Below are positions 1-6,408 of a stretch of DNA of 13,883 bases, piece by piece (the stretch's first letter is position 1; every line of letters begins with the position of its first letter). A program made the translations under genes and the position numbers. The notes under the pieces are model-generated. The model made no database searches. It saw nothing but the letters and a program-made list of their open reading frames with translations, and was not told the origin of the DNA. The stretch is from Actinomycetota bacterium (GTDB lineage Bacteria > Actinomycetota > Actinomycetes > S36-B12 > UBA5976): positions 1 to 13,883 of the forward strand of contig CANKTT010000033.1 in assembly GCA_947486505.1 (NCBI GenBank), in the 5' to 3' direction.

Positions 1-135
1 AATGCGATTAGCAACTTGTGGTGGCGTGTAGAACTGCTCTTTACCTGTTACTCGGGGATTGCCAAGTCGCGCTTTAGCAGGTTGCGGAACTGGCCTTGGC
101 ATGAGGAAGCTTTCGGTAGGTGGTGCTCTAAGCAT
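1..135 (-). CDS. N-terminal fragment of a possible SAM-dependent methyltransferase
   Basis: An open frame runs leftward off the window edge. It starts at ATG 133-135, or at an internal ATG at 100-102 (residue 12), and has no stop. The visible 45 residues begin MLRAPPTESFLMPRP and end GKEQFYTPPQVANRI. The basic, proline-rich N-terminus followed by GKEQFYTPPQVA resembles the segment just before the SAM-binding domain in N6-adenine DNA methyltransferases and related class I methyltransferases, which often read FTPxxVA. No SAM-binding motif I or NPPY motif is visible, because they would lie outside the window. Neither start has a good Shine-Dalgarno. The first ATG lies inside a 12-bp palindrome. 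The gene diverges from rplS. The frame is probably a real gene, since it stays open to the edge and reads like protein, but the family call is tentative. Confidence 0.45.
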   Translation of the reverse strand, partial: MLRAPPTESFLMPRPVPQPAKARLGNPRVTGKEQFYTPPQVANRI

Positions 136-143
136 ATATATGC
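132..143. repeat. 12-bp perfect palindrome over the start codon of the leftward gene
   Basis: The sequence GCATATATATGC is its own reverse complement. It covers the first ATG (133-135) of the leftward partial gene. Flanking GGTGC (122-126) and GCACC (142-146) add a second, wider inverted repeat. It could be an operator for an autoregulated gene or an AT-rich promoter element. Only the symmetry is seen; the role is inferred. Confidence 0.4.
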
Positions 144-325
144 ACCCACTGATTCGTGGCATTCTGTGGGTAATTTGCTGGAAACCCATAAGTTATGGCA
201 AACTCAAAGTCGTTGGAACGTAGCAGCACCGCCACAGGGGAGCTGAAACATTAAGTTCTAAACAAACCCGGCAAGAACCACTTATTGGGCTTTCGACCTG
301 CGGCGACATGTCCTTCGGAGCAATA
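136..325. other. Divergent intergenic region and probable rplS leader
   Basis: This 190-bp gap between the leftward partial gene and rplS must hold promoters for both. I could not assign a convincing -35/-10 pair for either. It contains a palindrome CCATAAGTTATGG (186-198). Nearer to rplS there is a potential RNA hairpin: TAAG plus TTCT (252-259) can pair with AGAA (274-277) and CTTA (281-284) across a 3-nt bulge. No tRNA, small RNA gene or convincing ORF is seen on the plus strand. Confidence 0.5.
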
Positions 326-676
326 ATGCATTTTCTAGACGAAGTAGACGCAGCATCACTACGCACTGGCATCCCAGATTTCCGTGCTGGCGACAACGTC
401 AAGGTACACGTTCGAGTTGTTGAAGGTTCCCGTTCCCGTATCCAGATTTTCCAAGGTGTCGTAATTCGTCGCCATGGTGGTGGACTTCGCGAGACTTTCA
501 CTGTTCGCAAAGTGAGCTTTGGAACTGGCGTCGAGCGCACCTTCCCGCTTCACTCACCGATTGTCGAACTGATTGAATTGGTTAGCCGCGGTGACGTCCG
601 TCGCGCCAAGCTTTATTACCTACGTGATCTACGTGGCAAGAAAGCGAAGATCAAGGAATTGCGCGATAACGTTTAA
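326..676 (+). CDS. rplS: 50S ribosomal protein L19
   Basis: L19 is a large-subunit protein at the 30S-50S interface. The 116-residue product carries the whole family pattern: [12 protein letters not shown] at the N-terminus, then [47 protein letters not shown], and the basic tail [20 protein letters not shown]. Length is normal. I chose ATG 326 because GGAG at 317-320 sits 5 nt before it and the protein then starts where L19 usually does. The upstream in-frame ATG at 308 lacks a ribosome binding site and would add six atypical residues. A strong terminator follows directly, so rplS looks transcriptionally separate from lepB. The trmD gene usually found upstream of rplS is not in the adjacent sequence. 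Confidence 0.98.
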   Translation: MHFLDEVDAASLRTGIPDFRAGDNVKVHVRVVEGSRSRIQIFQGVVIRRHGGGLRETFTVRKVSFGTGVERTFPLHSPIVELIELVSRGDVRRAKLYYLRDLRGKKAKIKELRDNV

Positions 677-685
677 TTCTTCAGG

Positions 686-725
686 AATTAGCGGGCTCAC
701 CTATTGGTTGGCCCGCTAATTTTTT
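686..725 (+). terminator. Intrinsic terminator of rplS
   Basis: An 11-bp perfect stem (AATTAGCGGGC at 686-696 with GCCCGCTAATT at 711-721) closes a 14-nt loop and runs into six Ts (720-725). ACC/GGT inside the loop can extend the pairing. It begins 10 bp after the rplS stop and ends 24 bp before lepB. This is the clearest rho-independent terminator in the window. Confidence 0.9.
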
Positions 726-734
726 GTTTAAAAG

Positions 735-740
735 TATGAT
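735..740 (+). promoter_or_regulatory. Probable -10 element of lepB (leaderless start)
   Basis: TATGAT lies 9 nt before the lepB ATG and just after the rplS terminator. lepB has no good Shine-Dalgarno, so transcription would begin at or a few bases before the start codon. No good -35 is seen at normal spacing. This is an inference from position and consensus match. Confidence 0.5.
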
Positions 741-749
741 TAGAGAACC

Positions 750-1397
750 ATGGAACACAAAAAAGACAAGCCCAAAAAGCAACCAAGCCTGTTGCGCGAA
801 CTGCTGACGGTCGTAGGTACAGCACTAATTCTTTCGATTTTTGTTCGAACTTTTCTGATCCAAGCTTTTTATGTGCCAAGCGCTTCCATGGAAGATACGT
901 TGCAGGAAAATGACCGAATCATCGTGTCAAAGATATCTACCCAATTGACAGGTGTTAATCGAGAAAATGTAATTGTGTTTCATGACCCAGGTGGTTGGTT
1001 GGGCGAAGGTTTTCCTAATCCATACGACACTCCGGTTGGTCGCGTGCTGCAGGCCATTGGGATTGTCCCAGCAAACTCTGGAAACGATTTAGTTAAGCGC
1101 GTTATCGGTGTCGCGAATGACACAGTTAAGTGTTGTGACCCGCAAGGTCGGATCATTCTTAATGGAGTTGGAATTGATGAGCCGTACCTAAAAGAAGGCT
1201 CAACAACCGATCAAGTAACTTTCGAAGTGCTAGTGCCTGAGGGCCACGTCTTTGTCATGGGAGACAATCGCGGCAACTCTGAAGACTCTCGATTTCACTT
1301 AGATAAAAACAATGGCATGGTTCCTGAAGAAGAAATCATCGGCAGAGTTGCGATGCGAATTTGGCCGATTAATCGCATAGGTGGGATTGAAAATTAG
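750..1397 (+). CDS. lepB: Signal peptidase I
   Basis: This is a membrane serine protease that removes signal peptides from exported proteins on the outer face of the cytoplasmic membrane. The 215-residue product has a short lysine-rich cytoplasmic N-terminus (about 1-16) and one membrane segment (about 17-40). The catalytic serine is in PSASMEDTL (Ser46), the general-base lysine is in DLVKRVIG (Lys116), and box E is GDNRGNSEDSR (171-181). All are in the order and spacing of the family. It is a type I signal peptidase of the Ser/Lys dyad class. The start has no clear Shine-Dalgarno but follows a -10-like TATGAT, so it may be leaderless. The 3' end overlaps the start of rnhB, suggesting cotranscription and coupled translation. 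In actinobacteria lepB usually sits between rplS and rnhB, as here. Confidence 0.97.
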   Translation: MEHKKDKPKKQPSLLRELLTVVGTALILSIFVRTFLIQAFYVPSASMEDTLQENDRIIVSKISTQLTGVNRENVIVFHDPGGWLGEGFPNPYDTPVGRVLQAIGIVPANSGNDLVKRVIGVANDTVKCCDPQGRIILNGVGIDEPYLKEGSTTDQVTFEVLVPEGHVFVMGDNRGNSEDSRFHLDKNNGMVPEEEIIGRVAMRIWPINRIGGIEN

Positions 1398-2076
1398 TTC
1401 TGCTGCACCGACTCTTGAGTTAGAACAAGAACTGATTTTAACTGGTGCGAAATACGTGGCTGGAGTAGATGAAGTTGGACGAGGTGCTCTTGCCGGTCCA
1501 GTCTCTGTTGGTATTGCATTAGTTTCCGCAGAAACGTCTCAAGTACCCGCTGGCTTAAGAGACAGCAAACAAATCAGTAGGGCTGCCCGCGAAAAGTTGA
1601 TTGAACCGGTTTCCGCTTGGGTAGTTGAATATGCAATTGGTCATGTTGCCGCGAGTGAAATTGATGAAATCGGAATTGTGGCAGCACTTCGCTTGGCTTG
1701 GGTTCGTGCTCACCAGCAACTAAGCATCAAACCAGATCACGTGATTCTTGATGGTAAACACAACTGGTTACTGGAGCCAGAATCAGATTTGTTCACAACT
1801 CCCATTTCGGACATCGAGGTCCCTGTGACCATGAAGATCAAAGCAGATGCTTCGTGTGCCTCAGTATCAGCAGCAAGTGTTTTAGCGAAAGTCGCTAGAG
1901 ATGAATTAATGCGGGAAGCCGCCCTGATTTATCCCGACTTTGGCTGGGAAGGCAACGTCGGATACGGATCTAGCGACCATATGGCTGCCATTGCCAAGCT
2001 TGGACCAACTGACCTACATCGCAAGTCGTGGAATCTACCGAATGGCCCGAGTGAATCTGGACCGGCCACGGCATAG
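1381..2076 (+). CDS. rnhB: Ribonuclease HII
   Basis: RNase HII cuts the RNA strand of RNA-DNA hybrids and single ribonucleotides built into DNA. The 231-residue reading has YVAGVDEVGRGALAGPV with the first two metal ligands (Asp30, Glu31), then VILDGKHN (Asp124) and KADASCASVSAASVLAKVARD (Asp156). These give the D-E-D-D active site. The start is uncertain. GTG 1381 overlaps the end of lepB by 17 bp. An in-frame TTG at 1387 would give MKISSAAP and has AGGTGG (1379-1384) upstream, but unusually close. Either start leaves the catalytic domain intact. The stop is 9 bp before the DUF2469 gene. Translational coupling to lepB is likely. Confidence 0.96.
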   Translation: MGLKISSAAPTLELEQELILTGAKYVAGVDEVGRGALAGPVSVGIALVSAETSQVPAGLRDSKQISRAAREKLIEPVSAWVVEYAIGHVAASEIDEIGIVAALRLAWVRAHQQLSIKPDHVILDGKHNWLLEPESDLFTTPISDIEVPVTMKIKADASCASVSAASVLAKVARDELMREAALIYPDFGWEGNVGYGSSDHMAAIAKLGPTDLHRKSWNLPNGPSESGPATA

Positions 2077-2080
2077 GCTA
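2075..2080 (+). promoter_or_regulatory. Possible -10 element of the DUF2469 gene
   Basis: TAGGCT fits the TANNNT pattern common in actinobacterial -10 boxes and ends 5 nt before the ATG. The same TAGGCTA string precedes rlmN at nearly the same distance. Weak on its own; the recurrence is the reason to list it. Confidence 0.3.
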
Positions 2081-2085
2081 AATAC

Positions 2086-2391
2086 ATGTCAGCGGACGAG
2101 TTAGAGCGTTATGAATCCGAGATGGAGCTTGAGCTTTATCGGGAGTATCGCGACTTAGTTCACCTGTTTAGTTACATTGTGCACACAGAACGTCGCATGT
2201 ACTTAGCAAATGGCGTTGATGTTCAAGTTAGAACTAACGATGCTGGTGACGTTTACTTCGAAGCCACACTCACGGACGCCTGGATCTGGGATATGTATGG
2301 CCAGGCTAGATTCGTGAAGAAAGCGCGCATTCTTACTTTTAAGGATGTAAACGTCGAAGAGTTATCTAAGCCAGACATGGAAGTTCCATAA
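2086..2391 (+). CDS. DUF2469 family protein, conserved actinobacterial, function unknown
   Basis: This is a 101-residue acidic protein with no signal peptide or membrane segment. It starts MSADELERYESEMELELYREYRDL and contains HLFSYIVHTERRMYLAN and an aromatic patch DAWIWDMYG (about 64-72). That matches the small DUF2469 family that follows rnhB in many actinobacteria (Rv2901c in M. tuberculosis, from memory). The N-terminal 30 residues look helical and rich in Glu. No catalytic motif can be read. There is no good Shine-Dalgarno. TAGGCT (2075-2080), overlapping the rnhB stop, ends 5 nt before ATG and could be a -10 for a leaderless mRNA, or its AGG could act as a weak ribosome site. Persistent pairing with rnhB hints at a nucleic-acid-related role, but that is inference only. 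Confidence 0.9.
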   Translation: MSADELERYESEMELELYREYRDLVHLFSYIVHTERRMYLANGVDVQVRTNDAGDVYFEATLTDAWIWDMYGQARFVKKARILTFKDVNVEELSKPDMEVP

Positions 2392-2419
2392 GTCTTTCCA
2401 CATCCTGCGGTAGTTCACA

Positions 2420-2457
2420 GAAACTTAATTTTCCAATTTGATGACCCAAAAAGTTTC
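2420..2457. repeat. Inverted repeat upstream of yraN
   Basis: GAAACTT (2420-2426) is matched by AAGTTTC (2451-2457) with 24 bp between. It lies in the 77-bp gap before yraN and brackets the possible -35 element. It could be a regulator site, or chance in AT-rich sequence. Confidence 0.2.
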
Positions 2458-2468
2458 ACTATGTAAAG

Positions 2469-2828
2469 GTGCATCTGACTAATAGCGAACTTGGAAAAAT
2501 CGGCGAAGATATTGCCACTACCTACTTGCAAGATCTGAATTATGAAATTCTCGATCGCAATTGGCGCTTCAAGCGGGTTGAGCTAGACATAGTCGCTCAA
2601 ATTGATTCCACATTAGTTTTCTGTGAGGTTAAGACTCGTCGATCAATCAGTCACGGAATTCCAAGCGATGCAATAACGCAGCTAAAGCTCCAGCACATAA
2701 GGACTGCAGCGCTTCATTGGCTCAGCAAAAACCAGTCCAGGCATCAAGGGATTCGTTTTGATGCCATCAGCATTATCTACGGTGATGGCAAGTCCGCAAC
2801 GATCGATCACATTAGGGGGATCGAATAA
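2469..2828 (+). CDS. yraN: YraN / UPF0102 family protein (predicted nuclease-like fold)
   Basis: The 119-residue protein has the UPF0102 signature: LGKIGEDIATTYLQ at the N-terminus, ILDRNWRFKRVELDIVAQ, then LVFCEVKTRRS. The E/D/E-x-K arrangement (Glu and Asp of VELDIVA, then Glu and Lys of CEVKTR) is that of the restriction-endonuclease-like fold, so DNA binding or cleavage is plausible though unproven for the family. One usual feature is altered: most members read G-E-(I/L)-D, and here the Gly is Val. The start is GTG 2469, with AAAGG directly before it and no proper Shine-Dalgarno spacing. TTGATG (2438-2443) and TATGTA (2460-2465) might be a promoter. The stop overlaps the comM start by one base, so the two are cotranslated. 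Its place beside comM and dprA is typical. Confidence 0.93.
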   Translation: MHLTNSELGKIGEDIATTYLQDLNYEILDRNWRFKRVELDIVAQIDSTLVFCEVKTRRSISHGIPSDAITQLKLQHIRTAALHWLSKNQSRHQGIRFDAISIIYGDGKSATIDHIRGIE

Positions 2829-4351
2829 TGACGTTGGCCCGGGCATGTGGCGTAGTTATTAATGGCGTCGAAGGATTGGTAGTCGACATTGAGGCTTATT
2901 TAAGTCAAGGACTTCCTGGTATGGCAATTGTTGGCCTACCGGATACTGCAGTTGGCGAAGCACGCGATCGGGTTCGCGCGGCGGTTCAGAATAGTGAATT
3001 ACAGTGGCCATCCGAACGTCGAATTACTGTTGGTCTCTCGCCTGCATCTGTTCATAAACGCGGTGCCTCACTCGATTTAGGTATTGCACTTTCAATTCTT
3101 TCTGCCCACTCCCAAGTTCCAGAGATGACGAAAACTATTGTGGTCGGTGAGCTAGCCCTGGATGGCCAAGTTAGACCAGTTCTCGGAGTCTTAGTAGCAG
3201 CACTTTGCGCTTATCGTCGTGGTTACGACACTTTGATTGTTCCGCAATCGCAAGTTGCTGAAGCTCAGTTAGTTCCAGACTTAAAAGTCATTGGGGTGAA
3301 GAGTTTGTCTGACGCAGTTGCGTACTTGCGGGGTGATGAATTTACTAACGACGAACCAACTCTTGTTGAATGCATTGAAGAGCCAATCCCAGACTTATGT
3401 GATGTTCGCGGACAATCCAATGCTCGTCATGCATTAGAAGTGGCGGCAGCCGGCGGACACCATTTAGCATTTCTGGGTTCTCCTGGAGTTGGCAAGACCA
3501 TGTTGGCACAAAGGTTGCCTGGACTCCTTCCCAAGTTAACCGACGATCAAGCCGTTGAAGTGACGGCTATCTATTCGGCTGCGGGTGCCTTGGGGGCTGG
3601 ACAAGGGTTGATTCGCACACCACCATTTCAAGCACCTCATCACACCACCACCAAGGCGGCTTTGATTGGAGGCGGCAGTAACGCAGTTCGTGTGGGAATG
3701 GTGACTATGGCAAACCATGGTGTGCTTTGTCTGGATGAAGCCGCTGAGTTCGAGCGGTCAGTTTTGGATGCGTTGCGGCAACCACTTGAATCTGGTGCAG
3801 TGACGATCGCTAGGTCAGGATTTCAAACCGTACTTCCTGCAAAGTTCCAGCTGGTTCTGGCATCTAATCCTTGTCCGTGTGGAAAATTCATTGGCACCGG
3901 CGCACAATGCAGTTGCTCATCTCAAGTCCGGCGTAGGTATTTCTCACGCCTTTCAGGACCACTATTGGATCGGATTGATCTACGGGTCACTCTAGAACGG
4001 CCTAGTTTGGCTGAACTTGATCCAAGCTCAGGGGAACTCGAAGGCACTGAAGCTGTTGCTGCGCGAGTTGCTCAGGCCAGAGAACGCGCTGCGTACAGAT
4101 ATCGCAATGAACCTTGGAAGATCAATTCCCAAGTTCCTGGCCCAATGTTGCGCAGAAGATATCCAGTTTCTGACAAAGCGGGGGAGTTATTGGCAAATGA
4201 CTCACTTGAGATCTCGGCCCGTGGTGCTGACCGAATTCTGCGTGTGGCTTGGACGATTGCCGATTTAAGAGGACACGAAGTCCCAAATGAATCCGACGTT
4301 GCGGTGGCGCTCAGGTATCGAGACGGGAACGGGTCATGGCAAGCCAATTAA
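2828..4351 (+). CDS. comM: ComM/YifB family Mg-chelatase-like AAA+ ATPase
   Basis: ComM is a hexameric helicase that, where studied, drives branch migration as incoming DNA recombines into the chromosome during natural transformation. The 507-residue product has the N-terminal ChlI-like domain (LPGMAIVGLPDTAVGEARDR, 29-48; GLSPASVHKRGASLDL, 69-84) and the Walker A motif GSPGVGKT (217-224). Next come HHTTTKAALIGGG (271-283), Walker B LCLDEAAEF (300-308), a cysteine cluster NPCPCG...CSCS (347-364), SGPLLDRIDL (376-385), and a C-terminal lid domain with ARGADRILRVAWTIADL (464-480). Length is normal. AGGGGGA (2814-2820) is a strong Shine-Dalgarno 7 nt before ATG, and the start overlaps the yraN stop (TAATG). 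The end overlaps dprA by 16 bp. Many non-competent bacteria keep this gene, so presence alone does not prove transformation. Confidence 0.97.
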   Translation: MTLARACGVVINGVEGLVVDIEAYLSQGLPGMAIVGLPDTAVGEARDRVRAAVQNSELQWPSERRITVGLSPASVHKRGASLDLGIALSILSAHSQVPEMTKTIVVGELALDGQVRPVLGVLVAALCAYRRGYDTLIVPQSQVAEAQLVPDLKVIGVKSLSDAVAYLRGDEFTNDEPTLVECIEEPIPDLCDVRGQSNARHALEVAAAGGHHLAFLGSPGVGKTMLAQRLPGLLPKLTDDQAVEVTAIYSAAGALGAGQGLIRTPPFQAPHHTTTKAALIGGGSNAVRVGMVTMANHGVLCLDEAAEFERSVLDALRQPLESGAVTIARSGFQTVLPAKFQLVLASNPCPCGKFIGTGAQCSCSSQVRRRYFSRLSGPLLDRIDLRVTLERPSLAELDPSSGELEGTEAVAARVAQARERAAYRYRNEPWKINSQVPGPMLRRRYPVSDKAGELLANDSLEISARGADRILRVAWTIADLRGHEVPNESDVAVALRYRDGNGSWQAN

Positions 4352-5403
4352 CAGAACGACAGTCGAGGCTGGTCATATCCATTGCAGGTGAACCCGGCGA
4401 TGAACGGGTTGGTCAAGCGGTAGCCGAGTATGGCGCCGTCGATGCTGTCAGGCGTTGGCAACGTGGTCATGGTGCAGAGGCGATGTGTAAGTCAATCAAT
4501 CAAGTTTTTAACTCGGCACTAATCGAGCAAGCAGTGAAGTCGCTAAATTCAGTTAGGGGGCGTTTTGTTACTCCTGGTGACGACGAGTGGCCACAATCGC
4601 TCGATGATCTAGATACCGCAGCACCGATTGGACTCTGGTGCGTTGGCGGCGGATCGCTTTCTGAAATCACCAAGCGAAGTTTGGCGGTTGTTGGTGCACG
4701 GTCTGCAACTAGCTACGGCGAGCGAATTGCTCACGAGCTTGGCGGGCAGGCAGCAAACGAAAATGTTGGGCTAATTTCCGGAGCAGCATACGGGATAGAT
4801 GCGGCAGCACATCGCGGAACTTTAGCCGGCAAAGGCAAAACCGTCGCAATCCTGGCCTGTGGCGTGGATGTTGCCTACCCAGTTTCGCATCGAGGCCTAC
4901 TTTCTAACATCACTGACTTTGGGGTAGTAGTAAGCGAAGCACCCCCAGGATCTAAGCCGCACAAACATCGGTTCTTAAATCGCAACCGCCTAATCGCAGC
5001 CCTTTCGCAATCAACTGTGGTGGTTGAGGCAGCACTGAGATCTGGCTCGCTTTCAACTTCTAATTGGGCCCATGTTCTTAACCGAGAGATTTGGGGAATA
5101 CCTGGACCAATCACAAGTGCTACTTCGGCAGGAGTTCATGCAGCAATCCGGGACAACATGATGAAAATTGCAACCAGTGCTGATGAGATTTTTCAAGGTT
5201 TTAAACTCTCAGTGCCACCACTTCAACTTGGATTGATAGATGGCGCAATAGTTGGGCTGTTATCCAAGGGTCCGCAATCCACACATGAATTGGCACTTCA
5301 CTTTGGGGCCGAAATCGATTTCCATGATCTGCAAGCTGCGCTAACACTTTTGGAGATACGGCGAGTAATCACACTTTCAAATCAAGGTTGGAAGCTGACT
5401 TAA
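4336..5403 (+). CDS. dprA: DNA-processing protein DprA (Smf)
   Basis: DprA binds incoming single-stranded DNA during transformation and loads RecA on it. The 355-residue product has an N-terminal helical region (1-75), a Rossmann-like domain and a C-terminal winged-helix region (about 295-355). The Rossmann-like domain carries SLAVVGARSATSYGER (115-130), LISGAAYGIDAAAHRGTL (146-163), ILACGVDVAYP (172-182), SEAPPGSKP (200-208), FLNRNRLIAALS (213-224), VVVEAALRSGSLST (228-241) and GIPGP (254-258). All core motifs are present, with small departures from the consensus: ISGAAYGID where SGLA-GID is common, and SGSLSTSNWA where SGSL-TA-A is usual. The start overlaps comM by 16 bp, which indicates coupled translation. 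With comM and yraN it forms the DNA-processing part of the operon. Confidence 0.96.
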   Translation: MASQLTERQSRLVISIAGEPGDERVGQAVAEYGAVDAVRRWQRGHGAEAMCKSINQVFNSALIEQAVKSLNSVRGRFVTPGDDEWPQSLDDLDTAAPIGLWCVGGGSLSEITKRSLAVVGARSATSYGERIAHELGGQAANENVGLISGAAYGIDAAAHRGTLAGKGKTVAILACGVDVAYPVSHRGLLSNITDFGVVVSEAPPGSKPHKHRFLNRNRLIAALSQSTVVVEAALRSGSLSTSNWAHVLNREIWGIPGPITSATSAGVHAAIRDNMMKIATSADEIFQGFKLSVPPLQLGLIDGAIVGLLSKGPQSTHELALHFGAEIDFHDLQAALTLLEIRRVITLSNQGWKLT

Positions 5404-5430
5404 GTCAATAACTCGAGTCGGCGCCACTCT

Positions 5431-5447
5431 TATGTTCTTGCTATTTT
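5431..5447 (+). promoter_or_regulatory. Possible -10 elements for xerC
   Basis: The 69-bp gap between dprA and xerC contains TATGTT (5431-5436) and TATTTT (5442-5447), each a 4/6 match to TATAAT, 25-37 nt before the chosen xerC start. No matching -35 was found, so an internal promoter is only a possibility. Confidence 0.25.
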
Positions 5448-5472
5448 GCTTCTGGCTTGCAACGGTAGAGGT

Positions 5473-6408
5473 ATGAATAGCACTGAGCTGGCGAAAGTTA
5501 GTGAGAGCTTCCACTCAGCTAGCGCTCGATTCATTCAGTACGTTGAACTTGAGTTAGGTCGCAGTCTTAATACATCTAAGGCTTATCGAAAAGATTTAGA
5601 AAACTTGTTTTTATTTGTGCAATCTCGAGGTTGCCAGGAATTGCAAGATATTGGAATTGTTGAGTTGCGTGGCTGGCTTGCCGGCCAACGTGTAGCTGGG
5701 CTATCTTCGGCAACAATCGCGCGCCGGGCAACATCCATCCGAATGTTCTTTGCCTGGGCAACCCACACCAAGTTGATTACCGAAGATCCAGCAAGTGCTC
5801 TAGTGATTCCAAAAGTCAGCAAAAAGTTGCCACACATATTGCAACAAAATCAGGCCGAGAATGTTATGGAACGTGCAGCTTTGCGGGCTGATGATAATTC
5901 GCCTACTCATGTTCGCGATCAAGCTATGTTGGAACTTTTGTATGCAACGGGAATTCGTGTTGGCGAACTCGTCGGCCTCGACATACATGACCTTGATCCA
6001 ACGCGCAGAACTATCAGAGTTTTAGGTAAGGGTTCTAAAGAGCGCGTAGTTCCTTACGGCGTAATCGCAGAGAAGGCTGTCGAGAATTACTTAGCAATCT
6101 CTCGGCCCGCACTTGTAAATGATTCAAGTGGCGCTGCATTGTTCTTGGGCTCACGTGGAAAGCGAATTGATCAGCGAGTAGTGCGCACGATGGTGCATGA
6201 AGTTTTATCTAGTCTAGAAGGTGTACCAGATCTTGGACCCCATGGTTTGCGGCATTCAGCTGCTACACACTTAATTGAAGGTGGCGCAGACATTCGAGCG
6301 GTGCAAGAAATTCTTGGTCACTCAAGCCTAGCTACAACTCAGCTCTATACACACGTGTCTATGGACCGACTCCGCGCGGTCTTTGAGCAGGCACACCCAC
6401 GAGCGTGA
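5473..6408 (+). CDS. xerC: Site-specific tyrosine recombinase XerC
   Basis: XerC acts with XerD at the chromosomal dif site to resolve chromosome dimers before division. The 311-residue product has an N-terminal SAM-like core-binding domain (FIQYVELELGRSLNTSKAYRKDL) and a C-terminal catalytic domain. All six catalytic positions are present at family spacing: Arg162 (ATGIRVGEL), Lys186 (GKGSKER), His257 and Arg260 (HGLRH), His283 (LGHSS) and the nucleophile Tyr292 (LYTH). I chose ATG 5473 because it gives a normal N-terminus; an in-frame TTG at 5446 would add nine non-conserved residues. AGAGG lies only 1-2 nt before this ATG, so the start lacks a normally spaced Shine-Dalgarno. XerC rather than XerD is inferred from the position between dprA and rpsB. 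No integrase-associated att site or phage genes are nearby. Confidence 0.93.
   Translation: MNSTELAKVSESFHSASARFIQYVELELGRSLNTSKAYRKDLENLFLFVQSRGCQELQDIGIVELRGWLAGQRVAGLSSATIARRATSIRMFFAWATHTKLITEDPASALVIPKVSKKLPHILQQNQAENVMERAALRADDNSPTHVRDQAMLELLYATGIRVGELVGLDIHDLDPTRRTIRVLGKGSKERVVPYGVIAEKAVENYLAISRPALVNDSSGAALFLGSRGKRIDQRVVRTMVHEVLSSLEGVPDLGPHGLRHSAATHLIEGGADIRAVQEILGHSSLATTQLYTHVSMDRLRAVFEQAHPRA

Noticed and set aside
16..246. Open frame of 76 codons on the plus strand before rplS
   Set aside because: It overlaps the leftward frame at 1-135, has no recognisable motif and no ribosome site, and its composition looks non-coding.
308..325. Upstream ATG extending rplS by six residues
   Set aside because: There is no Shine-Dalgarno before it, while ATG 326 has GGAG at ideal spacing and the normal L19 N-terminus.
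697..879. 60-codon minus-strand frame over the lepB start
   Set aside because: It is antisense to the lepB coding region and the terminator, with no motif or start signal.
5446..5472. TTG start adding nine residues to XerC
   Set aside because: The added residues are not typical for XerC, and the TTG overlaps a possible -10 element.
5473..6408. Tyrosine recombinase considered as a phage or island integrase
   Set aside because: It has XerC length and motifs, sits in the conserved dprA-rpsB interval, and no tRNA, att repeats or mobile genes are next to it.
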